Source of the DNA: Ancylobacter sp. WKF20
GTDB lineage: Bacteria; Pseudomonadota; Alphaproteobacteria; Rhizobiales; Xanthobacteraceae
Reading direction: 5' to 3'
DNA: 64,000 nt
Assembly (NCBI RefSeq): GCF_029760895.1
Contig: NZ_CP121679.1
Coordinates: forward strand, 2,804,001-2,868,000
Shown here in pieces: positions 7,359 through 16,125 of this stretch. The translations under genes were made by a program, and so were the position numbers. Each line of letters opens with the position of its first letter. Position 1 is the stretch's first letter. The notes below the pieces were generated by a model. It did not search any database and was not told where the DNA came from. It saw only the letters and a list, made by a program, of their open reading frames with translations.

Positions 7359-9323
7359 ATGAGCGCCGCTGCACCTGCGCCTGCGACCGACCCCGTGCGC
7401 CCTCCTTCGGGCGGCTACGCCGCCCTCCACGCCCGCTCCATCGCCGATCCGCGAGGCTTCTGGGGTGAGGCCGCCGAGGCCATCGACTGGATGGAGCCGC
7501 CGCGCCGCGTGTTCGATCCCGAAGCCGGGGTCTATGGGCGCTGGTTCGCCGGCGGCGTCACCAATGTGTGCCACAACGCGGTCGACCGGCACGTCGCGGC
7601 CGGGCGGGGGGCGCAGGCGGCGATCCTCTATGACAGCCCGGTGAGCGGCACCAAGCGCGCCATCACCTATGCCGACTTGCAGACCGAGGTGGCGACACTG
7701 GCCGGCGTGCTGCGCGCCATGGGCGTGGAGGCCGGCGACCGCGTCGTCATCTACATGCCGATGATCCCGGAAGCCGTGTTCGCCATGCTGGCCTGCGCGC
7801 GCATCGGGGCGGTGCACTCCGTCGTGTTCGGCGGCTTCGCGGCGGCGGAGCTGGCGAGCCGCATCGACGATGCGCAGCCGAAGATCGTGCTCTCCGCCTC
7901 CTGCGGCATCGAGCCGAGCCGCATCGTCCATTACAAGCCGCTGCTCGACCTCGCCCTCACCATCGCCACCCACAAGCCAGCGGCCTGCCTGATCTTCCAG
8001 CGCCCGCAGGTCGAGGCGAGCCTTGTGCCGGGCCGCGATCAGGACTGGGCGACGCGCCGCGCCGAGGCTCTCGCCAGCGGCGTCAGCGCCGCCTGCGCGC
8101 CGGTGGCGGCGACCGATCCGCTCTACATTCTCTACACCTCCGGCACGACCGGAAAGCCCAAGGGCGTGGTGCGCGACACCGGCGGCTACATGGTGGCGCT
8201 GCGCTGGTCGATGGACGGGCTCTATGGCGTGGCGCCGGGCGAGGTGTTCTGGTCGGCCTCCGACATCGGTTGGGTGGTCGGCCATTCCTACATCGTCTAC
8301 GCCCCGCTGCTCACCGGCTGCACGACGGTGCTCTATGAGGGGAAGCCGGTCGGCACGCCCGATGCCGGCGCGTTCTGGCGGGTAATTGAAGAGTACAAGG
8401 TCGCCGCGCTGTTCACCGCGCCGACCGCGCTGCGCGCGATCAAGAAGGAAGACCCCGAGGGTCTTCTGATGAAGGACTATGACCGCTCCTCGCTGCGCAC
8501 CCTGTTCCTCGCTGGTGAGCGGGCGGACCCGGACACGGTGGAATGGGCCAAGGCGAAGCTCGGCGTGCCCGTGGTCGATCACTGGTGGCAGACCGAGACC
8601 GGTTGGGCCATCGCCGGCAACCCGGTCGGCATCGAGCCGCTGGAGGTGAAGGTCGGCTCGACCGGCGTGCCGATGCCCGGCTATCAGGTCGATATTCTCG
8701 ACGAGGGCGGCCATCCCGTCGCCGCCAACCGGATGGGCTCCATCGCCATCAAGCTGCCGCTGCCGCCCGGCTGCCTGCCCACGCTCTGGCGGCAGGATGA
8801 GCGGTTCCGCGAGAGCTACCTCATCGACTATCCCGGCTACTACAAGACGGCGGATGCCGGCTTCTGCGACGATGACGGCCAGCTCTTCATCATGGGGCGC
8901 ACGGACGACATCATCAATGTCGCCGGCCATCGCCTTTCCACCGGCGGCATGGAAGAGGTGCTCGCCGCGCACCCGGATGTCGCCGAATGCGCGGTGATCG
9001 GCATTCATGACGAGCTGAAGGGCGAGGTGCCCTGCGGCTTCCTGGTGCTGAAATCGGGCGTCACCCGCTCGCCGGCGCAGATCGAGACGGAGATCGTCGC
9101 GCTGGTGCGCGAACGGATCGGCCCGGTCGCCGCCTTCCGGCTGGCGATCACGGTGAACCGCCTGCCCAAGACGCGCTCCGGCAAGATCCTGCGCGGCACG
9201 ATGAAGAAGATCGCCGACGCGCAGAGCTGGAACATGCCGGCGACCATCGACGATCCGGCGACGCTGGACGAGATCGCCGCCGTGCTCAGCGCGCGCGGCC
9301 TCGCCAAGGTGAGCGCGGCGTAG
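7359..9323 (+). CDS. prpE: Propionyl-CoA synthetase (acyl-CoA synthetase, acetyl-CoA synthetase-like)
   Basis: This 654-residue AMP-forming ligase converts propionate (or other short acids) plus ATP and CoA to the acyl-CoA, in the cytoplasm. The ATP loop YTSGTTGKPKG is intact, as are the VDHWWQTETGW block, the GRTDDIINVAGHRLS hinge motif and the C-terminal KTRSGKILRG motif. The catalytic lysine of the last motif (about residue 609) is the one inactivated by acetylation in this superfamily. Overall the N-terminal GVTNVCHNAVDRH region and the spacing fit PrpE better than AcsA, but acetate specificity cannot be excluded by eye. GGGAGA, 8 bases before the ATG, supports the start. No prpBCD genes are nearby, so it stands alone. 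Confidence 0.93.
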   Translation: MSAAAPAPATDPVRPPSGGYAALHARSIADPRGFWGEAAEAIDWMEPPRRVFDPEAGVYGRWFAGGVTNVCHNAVDRHVAAGRGAQAAILYDSPVSGTKRAITYADLQTEVATLAGVLRAMGVEAGDRVVIYMPMIPEAVFAMLACARIGAVHSVVFGGFAAAELASRIDDAQPKIVLSASCGIEPSRIVHYKPLLDLALTIATHKPAACLIFQRPQVEASLVPGRDQDWATRRAEALASGVSAACAPVAATDPLYILYTSGTTGKPKGVVRDTGGYMVALRWSMDGLYGVAPGEVFWSASDIGWVVGHSYIVYAPLLTGCTTVLYEGKPVGTPDAGAFWRVIEEYKVAALFTAPTALRAIKKEDPEGLLMKDYDRSSLRTLFLAGERADPDTVEWAKAKLGVPVVDHWWQTETGWAIAGNPVGIEPLEVKVGSTGVPMPGYQVDILDEGGHPVAANRMGSIAIKLPLPPGCLPTLWRQDERFRESYLIDYPGYYKTADAGFCDDDGQLFIMGRTDDIINVAGHRLSTGGMEEVLAAHPDVAECAVIGIHDELKGEVPCGFLVLKSGVTRSPAQIETEIVALVRERIGPVAAFRLAITVNRLPKTRSGKILRGTMKKIADAQSWNMPATIDDPATLDEIAAVLSARGLAKVSAA

Positions 9324-9335
9324 GGGACGGCGCGC

Positions 9336-10007
9336 TCAGGCGCGAGCGACCCAGCCGCGGAAGGTGAAGCCGGCATAGAACAGGGCGACATCGCGGAAAC
9401 CGGCGTCGCGCAGCAGCGCCTCGTCTTCGGTAGGCGAGAGAACCGGCAGGCGATCGCCGATGGTGGCGCCCGCCCGTTCCGCCTGCGCCCGCGGAACGCC
9501 GGAGGACGCTGCAAAGGCGGCGTAGCGGGCGAACCAGAGCGCCCGCTCCGCGTCATCGCCGGGAATGCTGTGATGGGCGGTCACGAAGGGGGCGCCCGGC
9601 TTCAGCCGCTCATGCACCGCGCGTAGCGTCGCAGCCCGCTCGGCCGGCTGGATGAAATGAAGCGTGAGCAGGCAGGCGGCCCCGTCGAACGGGCCGGCCG
9701 GCGCGGTATCAATATAGCCTTCATGCAGGCGGACGCGCCGGGCGTGCACACCCAACGTCGCCTCGGCGAGACGGAGCATCTCGGCCGAAGGATCGACCCC
9801 ATCGAAATGCCAGCCCGGTTGGGCATCGGCGAACGCCTTCAGCTCCAGCCCGCCGCCGGCCCCGAGCACCAGAATGTGGGCGTCCGGCGGCGCGCGCTCG
9901 GCAAGCAGCAGCATCGCCATCCGCTGAAGATCGAGAAAGCCGGGCACAAGACGGCGCGGGCCTTCGGCATAGCGCGCCACCGCAGCAGGATCATCGAAAA
10001 CACTCAT
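9336..10007 (-). CDS. Class I SAM-dependent methyltransferase
   Basis: This 223-residue protein has the Rossmann-type methyltransferase fold. Motif I is ILVLGAGGGLELKAFA, the acidic ribose-binding position is in FDGVDPSAEML, and FDGAACLLTLHFI matches motif IV. The substrate is not apparent. The longer open frame starts at 10034, but the ATG at 10007 has GAGG at correct spacing, and MSVFDDPAAVARYAEG is the usual beginning of such proteins. It converges with prpE, whose stop lies 12 bases away. No functional partner is evident from the neighbours. Confidence 0.88.
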   Translation of the reverse strand: MSVFDDPAAVARYAEGPRRLVPGFLDLQRMAMLLLAERAPPDAHILVLGAGGGLELKAFADAQPGWHFDGVDPSAEMLRLAEATLGVHARRVRLHEGYIDTAPAGPFDGAACLLTLHFIQPAERAATLRAVHERLKPGAPFVTAHHSIPGDDAERALWFARYAAFAASSGVPRAQAERAGATIGDRLPVLSPTEDEALLRDAGFRDVALFYAGFTFRGWVARA

Positions 10008-10054
10008 TGGAACCTCACGGGGCCGAGATGGCAATGATGCCGTCGCGACAAATG

Positions 10055-10078
10055 AAAAGGGGCGCCCGAGCGCCCCTG
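10055..10078 (-). terminator. Rho-independent terminator of trcR
   Basis: On the minus strand, a perfect stem AGGGGCGC / GCGCCCCT with a short loop is followed by TTTTCATTT, 30 bases past the trcR stop codon. It also separates trcR from the methyltransferase gene that follows on the same strand. Confidence 0.8.
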
Positions 10079-10108
10079 ATCGTCATGAGACACGAAGGAG
10101 GCGACGCC

Positions 10109-10816
10109 TCACTCCTCCTCGGCCGCGCTCTTGCGCGAACCGCCGAGCTTGGCGAACACCGTCTCGAGGTCGATCGGCTCCTCGCGCGGCTTGCGCGACG
10201 AGGTGTAGGGCTCGTCGTGAGCGCCGGCGCCGGTGGTGATCTCGGCCGGCAGCAGCGTGGTGCTGTCCTCGACCTGCGCGCCGGCGGGGCGATCCTTGGA
10301 GGAACGCTGCACCTCGATGTCGAGGTCGATCTGCGAGCACAGGCCGAGCGTGACCGGGTCCATCGGCGTCAGGTTCTGCGCATTCCAGTGGGTGCGCTCC
10401 TTGATCGCCTCGATCGTGGTCTTGGTCGTGCCCACGAGGCGCATGATCTGCGCGTCCTTGAGCTCGGCGTGATTGCGCAGCAGCCAGAGGATCGCGTTCG
10501 GGCGATCCTGGCGCTTCGACACCGGGGTGTAGCGCGGGCCGCGGCGACGCTTGGGCTCCGGCAGGCGAACCTTGGATTCCTGAAGCTTCAGCCGATAGTT
10601 CGGGTTCTTCTCGGCCTTCTCGATTTCCTCGCGGCCGAGCTGCCCGGTGTTCACCGGGTCGAGACCCTTGATGCCCTGCGCGACCTCGCCGTCGGCGATG
10701 CCCTTCACTTCCAGCACATGCAGCTTACAGAAGTCCGCGATCTGATCGAAGGTCAGCGCGGTGTTCTCCACCAGCCACACGGCCGTGGCCTTCGGCATGA
10801 GGGGGGCGTTCGCCAT
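10109..10816 (-). CDS. trcR: Cell-cycle transcriptional regulator TrcR (DUF1013)
   Basis: This 235-residue protein matches the alphaproteobacterial DUF1013 family, named TrcR in recent annotation. The highly conserved beginning, NAPLMPKATAVWLVENTALT, leads into a helix-turn-helix-like segment (FDQIADFCKLHVLEVKGIAD). A second helical block (NAILWLLRNHAELKDAQIMRLVGTTKTTIEAIKER) looks like another DNA-binding or RNA-polymerase-contacting helix-turn-helix. The C-terminal 70 residues are polar and low in structure. The ATG at 10816 is preferred over 10831: the family starts here, and GGAG lies 9 bases upstream. A good promoter is visible upstream and a terminator follows, so it is probably monocistronic. 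Targets cannot be told from this sequence. Confidence 0.9.
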   Translation of the reverse strand: MANAPLMPKATAVWLVENTALTFDQIADFCKLHVLEVKGIADGEVAQGIKGLDPVNTGQLGREEIEKAEKNPNYRLKLQESKVRLPEPKRRRGPRYTPVSKRQDRPNAILWLLRNHAELKDAQIMRLVGTTKTTIEAIKERTHWNAQNLTPMDPVTLGLCSQIDLDIEVQRSSKDRPAGAQVEDSTTLLPAEITTGAGAHDEPYTSSRKPREEPIDLETVFAKLGGSRKSAAEEE

Positions 10817-10928
10817 GGGACGCGTCTCCATCCAATTGGTTCATTCGGTCGCGCAGACTCTCTCACGCGCTCCGCCCACCCCTCGGGGGCGCAGCCTCGG
10901 ACCGTCTGACGATGACCGGGATGGCGGG

Positions 10929-10957
10929 AATATAGGCCGGCGCGCGCCATCCTGCAA
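10929..10957 (-). promoter_or_regulatory. Sigma70-type promoter of trcR
   Basis: On the minus strand there is a -35 TTGCAG (10957-10952), a 17-base spacer and a -10 TATATT (10934-10929), about 110 bases before the trcR ATG. The same TATATT -10 occurs in the promoter proposed for the tmRNA gene. No experimental support is available here. Confidence 0.6.
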
Positions 10958-11148
10958 ATGATTGCGTGGACCGTGTGAGACCATCCGCGCGCGGTCGACG
11001 GCAACGCGCCTCAAAACTCTTCATAAGCATTTGATAATAAAAATGATTTCACCTTTGACGATGTGCGCGCGACCTTGCCGCTGCGGTATCCCCGCCCTAA
11101 TCTCCCGCCCGGAACGACGCGAAACGCGGCATGGCAGGGGAGGACAGG
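10958..11148. other. Divergent intergenic region between trcR and yceI
   Basis: The gap between the trcR and yceI start codons spans 332 bases. Its trcR side carries the promoter above. The yceI side holds an AT-rich patch around 11025-11060 (TTTGATAATAAAAATGATTT) that could contain the yceI promoter, but I cannot fix a -35/-10 pair with confidence. No RNA gene is apparent. Confidence 0.5.
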
Positions 11149-11775
11149 ATGAGGCGTTGGTTTCTCGCGGCACTGGCGGCGGCAACGCTGGGCGCGCTGA
11201 GCCCGGCACAGGCGCAGGATGCCGCGCAGCGGCCCGGCCAGCCGGATGTCGCCCGCATCAGCGGCGGCACCTATGAGGTCGACGCCAACCACACGCAGGT
11301 GATCTGGTCGGTCGATCATCTCGGCTTCACCCCGCTCAGCGGCATGTTCGGACGGATGAGCGGCACGCTGCTGCTCGACCCCAAGGCGCCCGACATGGCC
11401 AGGCTCGCCATCACCATCCCGATGGAGGGATTGGTCGTCACCTCGCCGCGCTTTGCCGAGCACCTCGCCTCCGCCGAGTTCTTCGACGCGGCGAAATTCC
11501 CCACCGCGACGTTCACATCCACGCGCGTGACGGTGCGTGGCACGCAGGCCACGATCGAGGGCGATCTGACCCTGCACGGCGTCACGCGGCCCGTGACGCT
11601 CGAGGCCCGCTTCATCGGCGCGGGCTATAACCCCCAGCACAAGGCGGAGAATGTCGGCTTCACCGCCACGGCAAACGTGAAGCGCAGCGATTTCGGGCTG
11701 GGCGAGGCGGTGCCCATGGTGTCGGACGAGGTGACGCTCACCATCGTCGGCGCGTTCAAGAAGCGGCCCTCTTAA
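11149..11775 (+). CDS. YceI-like periplasmic protein
   Basis: This 208-residue protein starts at 11149, just after AGGGGAGGACAGG, which is a strong ribosome binding site; the upstream in-frame ATG at 11131 lies before that site. A signal peptide ([20 protein letters not shown], cleavage near AQA) precedes a YceI lipocalin-like barrel. Typical blocks are [46 protein letters not shown] and NVKRSDFGL. YceI proteins bind polyprenoid lipids in the periplasm, and some members are induced by acid or base stress. The next gene downstream is ispH, an isoprenoid enzyme. The pairing of a polyisoprenoid binder with isoprenoid synthesis is suggestive but may be chance. Confidence 0.93.
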   Translation: MRRWFLAALAAATLGALSPAQAQDAAQRPGQPDVARISGGTYEVDANHTQVIWSVDHLGFTPLSGMFGRMSGTLLLDPKAPDMARLAITIPMEGLVVTSPRFAEHLASAEFFDAAKFPTATFTSTRVTVRGTQATIEGDLTLHGVTRPVTLEARFIGAGYNPQHKAENVGFTATANVKRSDFGLGEAVPMVSDEVTLTIVGAFKKRPS

Positions 11776-11882
11776 GCCGGCGCCGGGCCGGCCGCGCGCT
11801 TGACAGGGCGGGCGGCGGCACCCATGACGGAAGGCGTATTTCCACCGCGCCTCCCCTTGGACGCGCCCCGCTGGACGACGCG

Positions 11883-12854
11883 ATGCCCGCCGCCGAGAAA
11901 CCTCATCTGCGCGTTCTGCTCTGCGCCCCGCGCGGCTTCTGCGCCGGCGTGGTGCGCGCCATCGACGCGGTGGAGCGCGCGCTCGCCCTCTATGGCCCGC
12001 CGGTCTATGTCCGGCACGAGATCGTCCATAACAAATATGTGGTCGAGGGACTGAAGGCGAAAGGCGCGGTCTTCGTCGAGGAGCTGCATGAGGTGCCCAC
12101 CGGGACGGCGGCGCCGGTGATCTTCTCGGCCCATGGCGTGGCCAAATCCGTTCCGGAGGATGCGGCGCGGCGCAATTTCTTCGCCATCGACGCCACCTGC
12201 CCGCTGGTGACCAAGGTTCACCGCGAGGCGACCGTGCATCACAAGAAAGGGCGCGAGGTCGTGCTGATCGGCCATGCCGGCCACCCGGAAGTGATCGGCA
12301 CCATGGGCCAGCTGCCCGAGGGCGCGGTGTCGCTGGTCGAGACCGCCGAGCAGGCGCGCATCTTCACCCCGCGCGACCCGGAAAACCTCGCCTTCACCAC
12401 CCAGACCACCCTCTCCATCGACGATACGGCGGAGATCGTCGCGATCCTGCGCGAGCGTTTCCCCGCGATGGTGGCGCCGCACAAGGAAGACATCTGCTAC
12501 GCCACCACTAACCGGCAGGAGGCGGTCAAGCGCGTCGCCCCGCAGGTGGACGCGATGATCGTGGTCGGTGCGCCGAACTCGTCCAACTCGCAGCGCCTGC
12601 GCGAGGCCGCCGAGCGCGAGGGCTGCCGCATCGCCGATCTCGTGCAGCGCGCCAGCGAGATCGACTGGACCCGCTTCACCGGCATCGCCTCGCTCGGCAT
12701 CACCGCCGGGGCCTCGGCGCCGGAGATTCTGGTTGAGGAAATCATCGACGCCTTCGCCGAGCGCTATCAGGTCGCGGTCGAGACCGTGTACACGGTGAAT
12801 GAGGACGTGTTCTTCCCGCTGCCCCGGCAGCTTCGCCCCGACGCCGCCGAATAG
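11883..12854 (+). CDS. ispH: 4-hydroxy-3-methylbut-2-enyl diphosphate reductase
   Basis: This 323-residue enzyme performs the last step of the MEP pathway, reducing HMBPP to IPP and DMAPP with an iron-sulfur cluster. The three cluster cysteines are C20 (RGFCAGV), C106 (DATCPLV) and C205 (EDICYATTN). The conserved EIVHN, SAHGV, TQTTLS, PNSSNS and [10 protein letters not shown] motifs are all present. Length is normal. The start has little recognisable ribosome binding sequence, but residues 8-20 match the family. It is followed 26 bases later by thrB and then rnhA and may form an operon with them. Confidence 0.98.
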   Translation: MPAAEKPHLRVLLCAPRGFCAGVVRAIDAVERALALYGPPVYVRHEIVHNKYVVEGLKAKGAVFVEELHEVPTGTAAPVIFSAHGVAKSVPEDAARRNFFAIDATCPLVTKVHREATVHHKKGREVVLIGHAGHPEVIGTMGQLPEGAVSLVETAEQARIFTPRDPENLAFTTQTTLSIDDTAEIVAILRERFPAMVAPHKEDICYATTNRQEAVKRVAPQVDAMIVVGAPNSSNSQRLREAAEREGCRIADLVQRASEIDWTRFTGIASLGITAGASAPEILVEEIIDAFAERYQVAVETVYTVNEDVFFPLPRQLRPDAAE

Positions 12855-12880
12855 GCTCTTCCACACCCCGACAGGCACCG

Positions 12881-13858
12881 ATGGCCGTCTATACCGATGT
12901 GACCCCGGAAGAGCTCGAAGCCTTCCTCGCGACCTATGAGCTCGGCCGTCTGCGCGCCTTCAAGGGCATCGCGGAAGGGGTGGAGAACTCGAACTATCTG
13001 CTCCAGACCGAGGCCGGCAGTTTCATCCTCACCCTCTATGAGAAGCGGGTGAACCCGGCGGACCTGCCCTTCTTCATCGGGCTGATGGAGCATCTGGCGA
13101 GCCGGGGCATCGACTGCCCGCAGCCGGTGCGCAACCGCGCGGGCGTCGCGCTCGGCACGCTCGCCGGCCGCCCGGCGCTCATCGCCACCTTTCTCATGGG
13201 CACCTCGGTGCGCCGGCCGACCGCCGCCAATTGCGCCGCGCTCGGCACCGCGCTCGCCGGCCTGCACAAGGCGGGGGCGGATTTCACTGCCTTTTCCCGC
13301 GTCAACGCGCTCTCGGTCGCCGGCTGGCGCCCGCTCTATGACGCGGCGGGCGAGCGCGCGGATACCGTGGCGGCGGGCCTGCGCGCGCTGATCGCCGACG
13401 AACTCGCCTTGCTGGAAGGCGCCTGGCCCACCGGCCTGCCGGCGGGCGTCATCCATGCCGACCTGTTCCCGGACAATGTGTTCTTCACCGATGGCCGGCT
13501 GTCGGGGCTGATCGACTTCTATTTCGCCTGCAACGACCTGCTCGCCTACGACCTTGCCATCTGCCTCAATGCCTGGTGCTTCGAGCCCGACGGCGCCTAC
13601 AACCTGACCAAGGGCCGGGCGATGATCGCCGCCTATCAGGCCGAGCGGGCGCTGAGCGAGGCCGAGATCGCCGCGCTGCCGGTGCTGGCGCGCGGGGCGG
13701 CGCTGCGCTTCCTGCTGACGCGCCTCGTCGACTGGCTCAACGTGCCGCCCGGCGCGCTGGTGCGCCCGCACGACCCGCTGGAATATCTGCGCAAGCTGCG
13801 CTTCCACCGCTCCGTCGAGAGCCCGCGCGATTACGGCGTGATGGGGCCTGCGGCGTGA
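12881..13858 (+). CDS. thrB: Homoserine kinase, type II (APH-like)
   Basis: This 325-residue kinase phosphorylates homoserine on the way to threonine. It belongs to the aminoglycoside-phosphotransferase-like ThrB2 family and not to the GHMP type of enterobacteria. Diagnostic motifs are the N-terminal [15 protein letters not shown], the catalytic loop [13 protein letters not shown] and the metal-binding [17 protein letters not shown]. Its stop codon overlaps the start of rnhA (GTGA at 13855-13858), so the two are translationally coupled, an arrangement usual in Hyphomicrobiales. The reason for pairing the two functions is not known to me. Confidence 0.97.
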   Translation: MAVYTDVTPEELEAFLATYELGRLRAFKGIAEGVENSNYLLQTEAGSFILTLYEKRVNPADLPFFIGLMEHLASRGIDCPQPVRNRAGVALGTLAGRPALIATFLMGTSVRRPTAANCAALGTALAGLHKAGADFTAFSRVNALSVAGWRPLYDAAGERADTVAAGLRALIADELALLEGAWPTGLPAGVIHADLFPDNVFFTDGRLSGLIDFYFACNDLLAYDLAICLNAWCFEPDGAYNLTKGRAMIAAYQAERALSEAEIAALPVLARGAALRFLLTRLVDWLNVPPGALVRPHDPLEYLRKLRFHRSVESPRDYGVMGPAA

Positions 13859-14373
13859 AGACGGCGCCCGGCACCGCCCGCATCTTCGGCGACGACGCCA
13901 AGCCGCCCCAGGAACCGCCGAAAGGCATCGTTGCGATCTGGACCGACGGCGCGTGCTCCGGCAATCCCGGCCCCGGCGGCTGGGGGGCGATCCTGCGCTA
14001 TGCGGGGACGGAGAAAGAGCTTTGCGGCGGCGATTCCCCGACCACCAACAACCGCATGGAGCTGATGGCGGCGATTTCGTCGTTGGAAGCGTTGAAGCGC
14101 CCCTGCACGGTCGATTTGCACACCGACAGCGAATATCTGCGCAACGGCGTCACCAAATGGATGGCCGGCTGGAAGCGCAATGGCTGGCGCACGGCGGACA
14201 AGAAGCCGGTGAAGAATGTCGACCTGTGGGAGCGCCTCGAACTCGCCATCGCCCGCCACGAGATCCGCTGGCACTGGGTGAAGGGCCATGCGGGCGACCC
14301 GATGAATGAGCGCGCGGACGAGCTGGCCCGCGCCGGCATGGCGCCCTTCAAGGCCGGGCGGGGCATGGGATAA
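13855..14373 (+). CDS. rnhA: Ribonuclease HI
   Basis: This 172-residue enzyme cleaves the RNA strand of RNA-DNA hybrids. The start is the GTG at 13855, which overlaps the thrB stop codon in GTGA; a longer in-frame reading inside thrB is ignored. The active-site set is complete: D31 ([16 protein letters not shown]), E69 (NNRMEL), D91 (HTDSEY), H145 (KGHAGD) and D155 (NERADELA). The N-terminal 23 residues precede the core fold and are probably flexible. The basic handle segment ([17 protein letters not shown]) is present. It is translationally coupled to thrB. Confidence 0.97.
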   Translation: MKTAPGTARIFGDDAKPPQEPPKGIVAIWTDGACSGNPGPGGWGAILRYAGTEKELCGGDSPTTNNRMELMAAISSLEALKRPCTVDLHTDSEYLRNGVTKWMAGWKRNGWRTADKKPVKNVDLWERLELAIARHEIRWHWVKGHAGDPMNERADELARAGMAPFKAGRGMG

Positions 14374-14418
14374 GCGGGGCGCCGGGGCGGAAAACGCCGC
14401 CGGTAGACCGGCCCTCGA

Positions 14419-14448
14419 TTGACAAGGCCCCCTCCCCTCCGCTATCAG
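14419..14448 (+). promoter_or_regulatory. Probable promoter of rpmJ
   Basis: TTGACA (14419-14424), 18 bases, then TATCAG (14443-14448) lies about 95 bases before the rpmJ ATG. The -35 is perfect and the -10 is fair. It gives rpmJ a transcript separate from thrB-rnhA. Confidence 0.55.
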
Positions 14449-14540
14449 CCGGGCCTCGAATTTAGGTGAAGCTGGCGGATCGGGGCGCGGCCATAGGCGC
14501 CGTCTCATGCGCAGGCGTATCGATCCGAAGGTTAAGTGTC

Positions 14541-14666
14541 ATGAAGATCCGCAACTCGCTCAAGTCGCTGCTCGGCCGTCACCGCGACAACCGTCTGGTG
14601 CGCCGCAAGGGCCGCGTCTACATCATCAACAAGACCCAGAAGCGCTTCAAGGCCCGCCAGGGCTGA
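14541..14666 (+). CDS. rpmJ: 50S ribosomal protein bL36
   Basis: This 41-residue, very basic protein ([20 protein letters not shown] through [19 protein letters not shown]) is ribosomal protein bL36 of the zinc-free (C-minus) type common in Alphaproteobacteria. The zinc-binding cysteines of the longer-known C-plus form are absent. It sits alone between its own promoter and a strong terminator. The open frame upstream of this ATG is not part of the gene. Confidence 0.96.
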   Translation: MKIRNSLKSLLGRHRDNRLVRRKGRVYIINKTQKRFKARQG

Positions 14667-14703
14667 GAGCCGGCGCCGGTTTCCGGCGCCTCTTCTACGG
14701 TTT

Positions 14704-14735
14704 GAACGCGGCCCTTGTGGCCGCGTTCACGTTTT
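14704..14735 (+). terminator. Rho-independent terminator of rpmJ
   Basis: A perfect 10-base-pair stem GAACGCGGCC / GGCCGCGTTC with loop CTTGT is followed by ACGTTTTCT. It begins 37 bases after the rpmJ stop. A second inverted repeat (GGCGCCGG / CCGGCGCC) lies just before it. Confidence 0.85.
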
Positions 14736-14790
14736 CTCGGGGTGCGCTCGCGCGCGTTGACGAGGGCGCCATCGCTCCTACACTGGAGCC

Positions 14791-15579
14791 ATGCGCGCCC
14801 TTTCTGTTGTCTCGCCCCTTGCCGTCGCCCTCGCCGCCTCGCTGATCGGCCTTCCCGCCGCGGCCGAGACGACCGGCCGCGTGCCGCTTCTCCTCATCCA
14901 GTCGCCCGCCGCACCGGCCCCGGACGCTCATGCTGCGCCGGGCAAGGATGGGCCGGGCAAACCGAATGCCGGCACGGATCTGCCGGGCAAGGGCCCGCCC
15001 GTTCAGGTCGAGATTCCCAAGGCCAAGGAAGCGCCGGCCGAGGGCGAAGGGCGCAGCACCACCTCCCCGGTCGAGAGCGCCACGGCTGAGCCCGACCGCG
15101 CCAAGCGGCTCGACGCCCTGTTCGCGGCGCTGAAGGCGGCGCCGGACGAGGAATCCGCCAAGCAGATCGCCGCCCGCATCGACATCGCGCTCACGCCCTC
15201 GGGCAGCGACACGGCGGATCTCTTGATGAACCGGGCGGCCCAGGCCACCGAGGCGAAGGATTATGACCTCGCCATCCAGCTGCTCGACGGCGTGCTTGCC
15301 GTGGCGCCCGACCATCTGGAAGCCTGGAACAAGCGGGCGACCGTGTTCTATCTCAAGCAGGACTTCTCCGACGCGCTGCTCGATCTGCGGCAGGTCGTGG
15401 CGCGCGAGCCGCGCCATTACGGCGCCTGGGCTGGCATCGCCATCATCTGCAAGGAGATCGGCGACGAGAAACACGCGCTCGAGGCCGCCCGTCAGGCGCT
15501 CGCCGCCTATCCTCACCTCGACGAGGTCGGCGAGATGGAGGAGGAACTGTCCCTCACCGTCGAGGGCCGGCCGATCTGA
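14791..15579 (+). CDS. Periplasmic tetratricopeptide-repeat protein
   Basis: This 262-residue protein has a signal peptide (about residues 1-25, ending AAA-ET) and then a Pro/Ala/Lys-rich linker to about residue 85. Roughly three TPR units follow in residues 145-255, with consensus-like W/L-G/A-Y-A-P spacing: NRAAQATEAKDYDLAIQLLD, NKRATVFYLKQDFSDALLDL and GIAIICKEIGDEKHALEAAR. TPR proteins act as assembly adaptors. No partner is visible, and it converges with folA. Related TPR proteins are common and unassigned in Hyphomicrobiales. Confidence 0.85.
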   Translation: MRALSVVSPLAVALAASLIGLPAAAETTGRVPLLLIQSPAAPAPDAHAAPGKDGPGKPNAGTDLPGKGPPVQVEIPKAKEAPAEGEGRSTTSPVESATAEPDRAKRLDALFAALKAAPDEESAKQIAARIDIALTPSGSDTADLLMNRAAQATEAKDYDLAIQLLDGVLAVAPDHLEAWNKRATVFYLKQDFSDALLDLRQVVAREPRHYGAWAGIAIICKEIGDEKHALEAARQALAAYPHLDEVGEMEEELSLTVEGRPI

Positions 15580-15600
15580 CGGGCGCTGAGCCGGGTCTTA

Positions 15601-16125
15601 TCAGGCCCGGTCGTAATCGACGAAGCTGAAGGCGAATTCGTCCTTCTCGCCCTGTAGCGGGCCCTCGCGATAAGTCTCGTGCCAGTCGGCGGGCTCGAAG
15701 GGCGGGAAATGCACGTCGCCTTCGGGCTGGCCATGGACCTGCGTCAGCCGCAGCCGCTGCGCCAGCGGCAGGGCCTGCGCGTAGATCTGCGCGCCGCCCA
15801 CCACCGCCATCTCGTCAACGCCGAGCCGTGCCGCCTCCGCCGCGCCCGCCGCCAGCGCCGCCTCCAGCGACGGCACGACTATGACGCCGTCCGGCGCGGC
15901 AAAGCCCGCGTCGCGGGTGATGACCACGCTGGTGCGCCCCGGCAGCGGCCGGCCGATGGACTGGAAGGTGCGCCGCCCCATTAGGATCGGCTTGCCCCAG
16001 GTGATCGCGCGAAAGCGCTTGAGATCGCCGGAAATGTGCCAGGGCAGGTCCTCGCCGCGCCCGATCACGCCATTCTCGGCGACCGCGACGACGAGGGTGA
16101 GCAAGGGCCCGCCGGGCGCGCTCAC
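15601..16125 (-). CDS. folA: Dihydrofolate reductase
   Basis: This 174-residue enzyme reduces dihydrofolate to tetrahydrofolate with NADPH, recycling the dihydrofolate made by thymidylate synthase. Key parts are AENGVIGRGEDLPWHI, the catalytic acid D34 (ISGDLKRF), KPILMGRRTFQSIGRPLPGR and the NADPH-binding VVGGAQIYAQAL. Its ATG overlaps the stop of the upstream flavoprotein gene in ATGA (16125-16122), so the two are translationally coupled. In many relatives folA follows thyA directly. Here thyA is about 3 kb away on the opposite strand. Confidence 0.97.
   Translation of the reverse strand: MSAPGGPLLTLVVAVAENGVIGRGEDLPWHISGDLKRFRAITWGKPILMGRRTFQSIGRPLPGRTSVVITRDAGFAAPDGVIVVPSLEAALAAGAAEAARLGVDEMAVVGGAQIYAQALPLAQRLRLTQVHGQPEGDVHFPPFEPADWHETYREGPLQGEKDEFAFSFVDYDRA

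Noticed and set aside
7011..9008. Open frame of 665 codons on the minus strand opposite prpE
   Set aside because: It lacks any recognised motif and its length reflects codon bias of prpE. It extends into the gap at 6989-7358 without evidence of translation.
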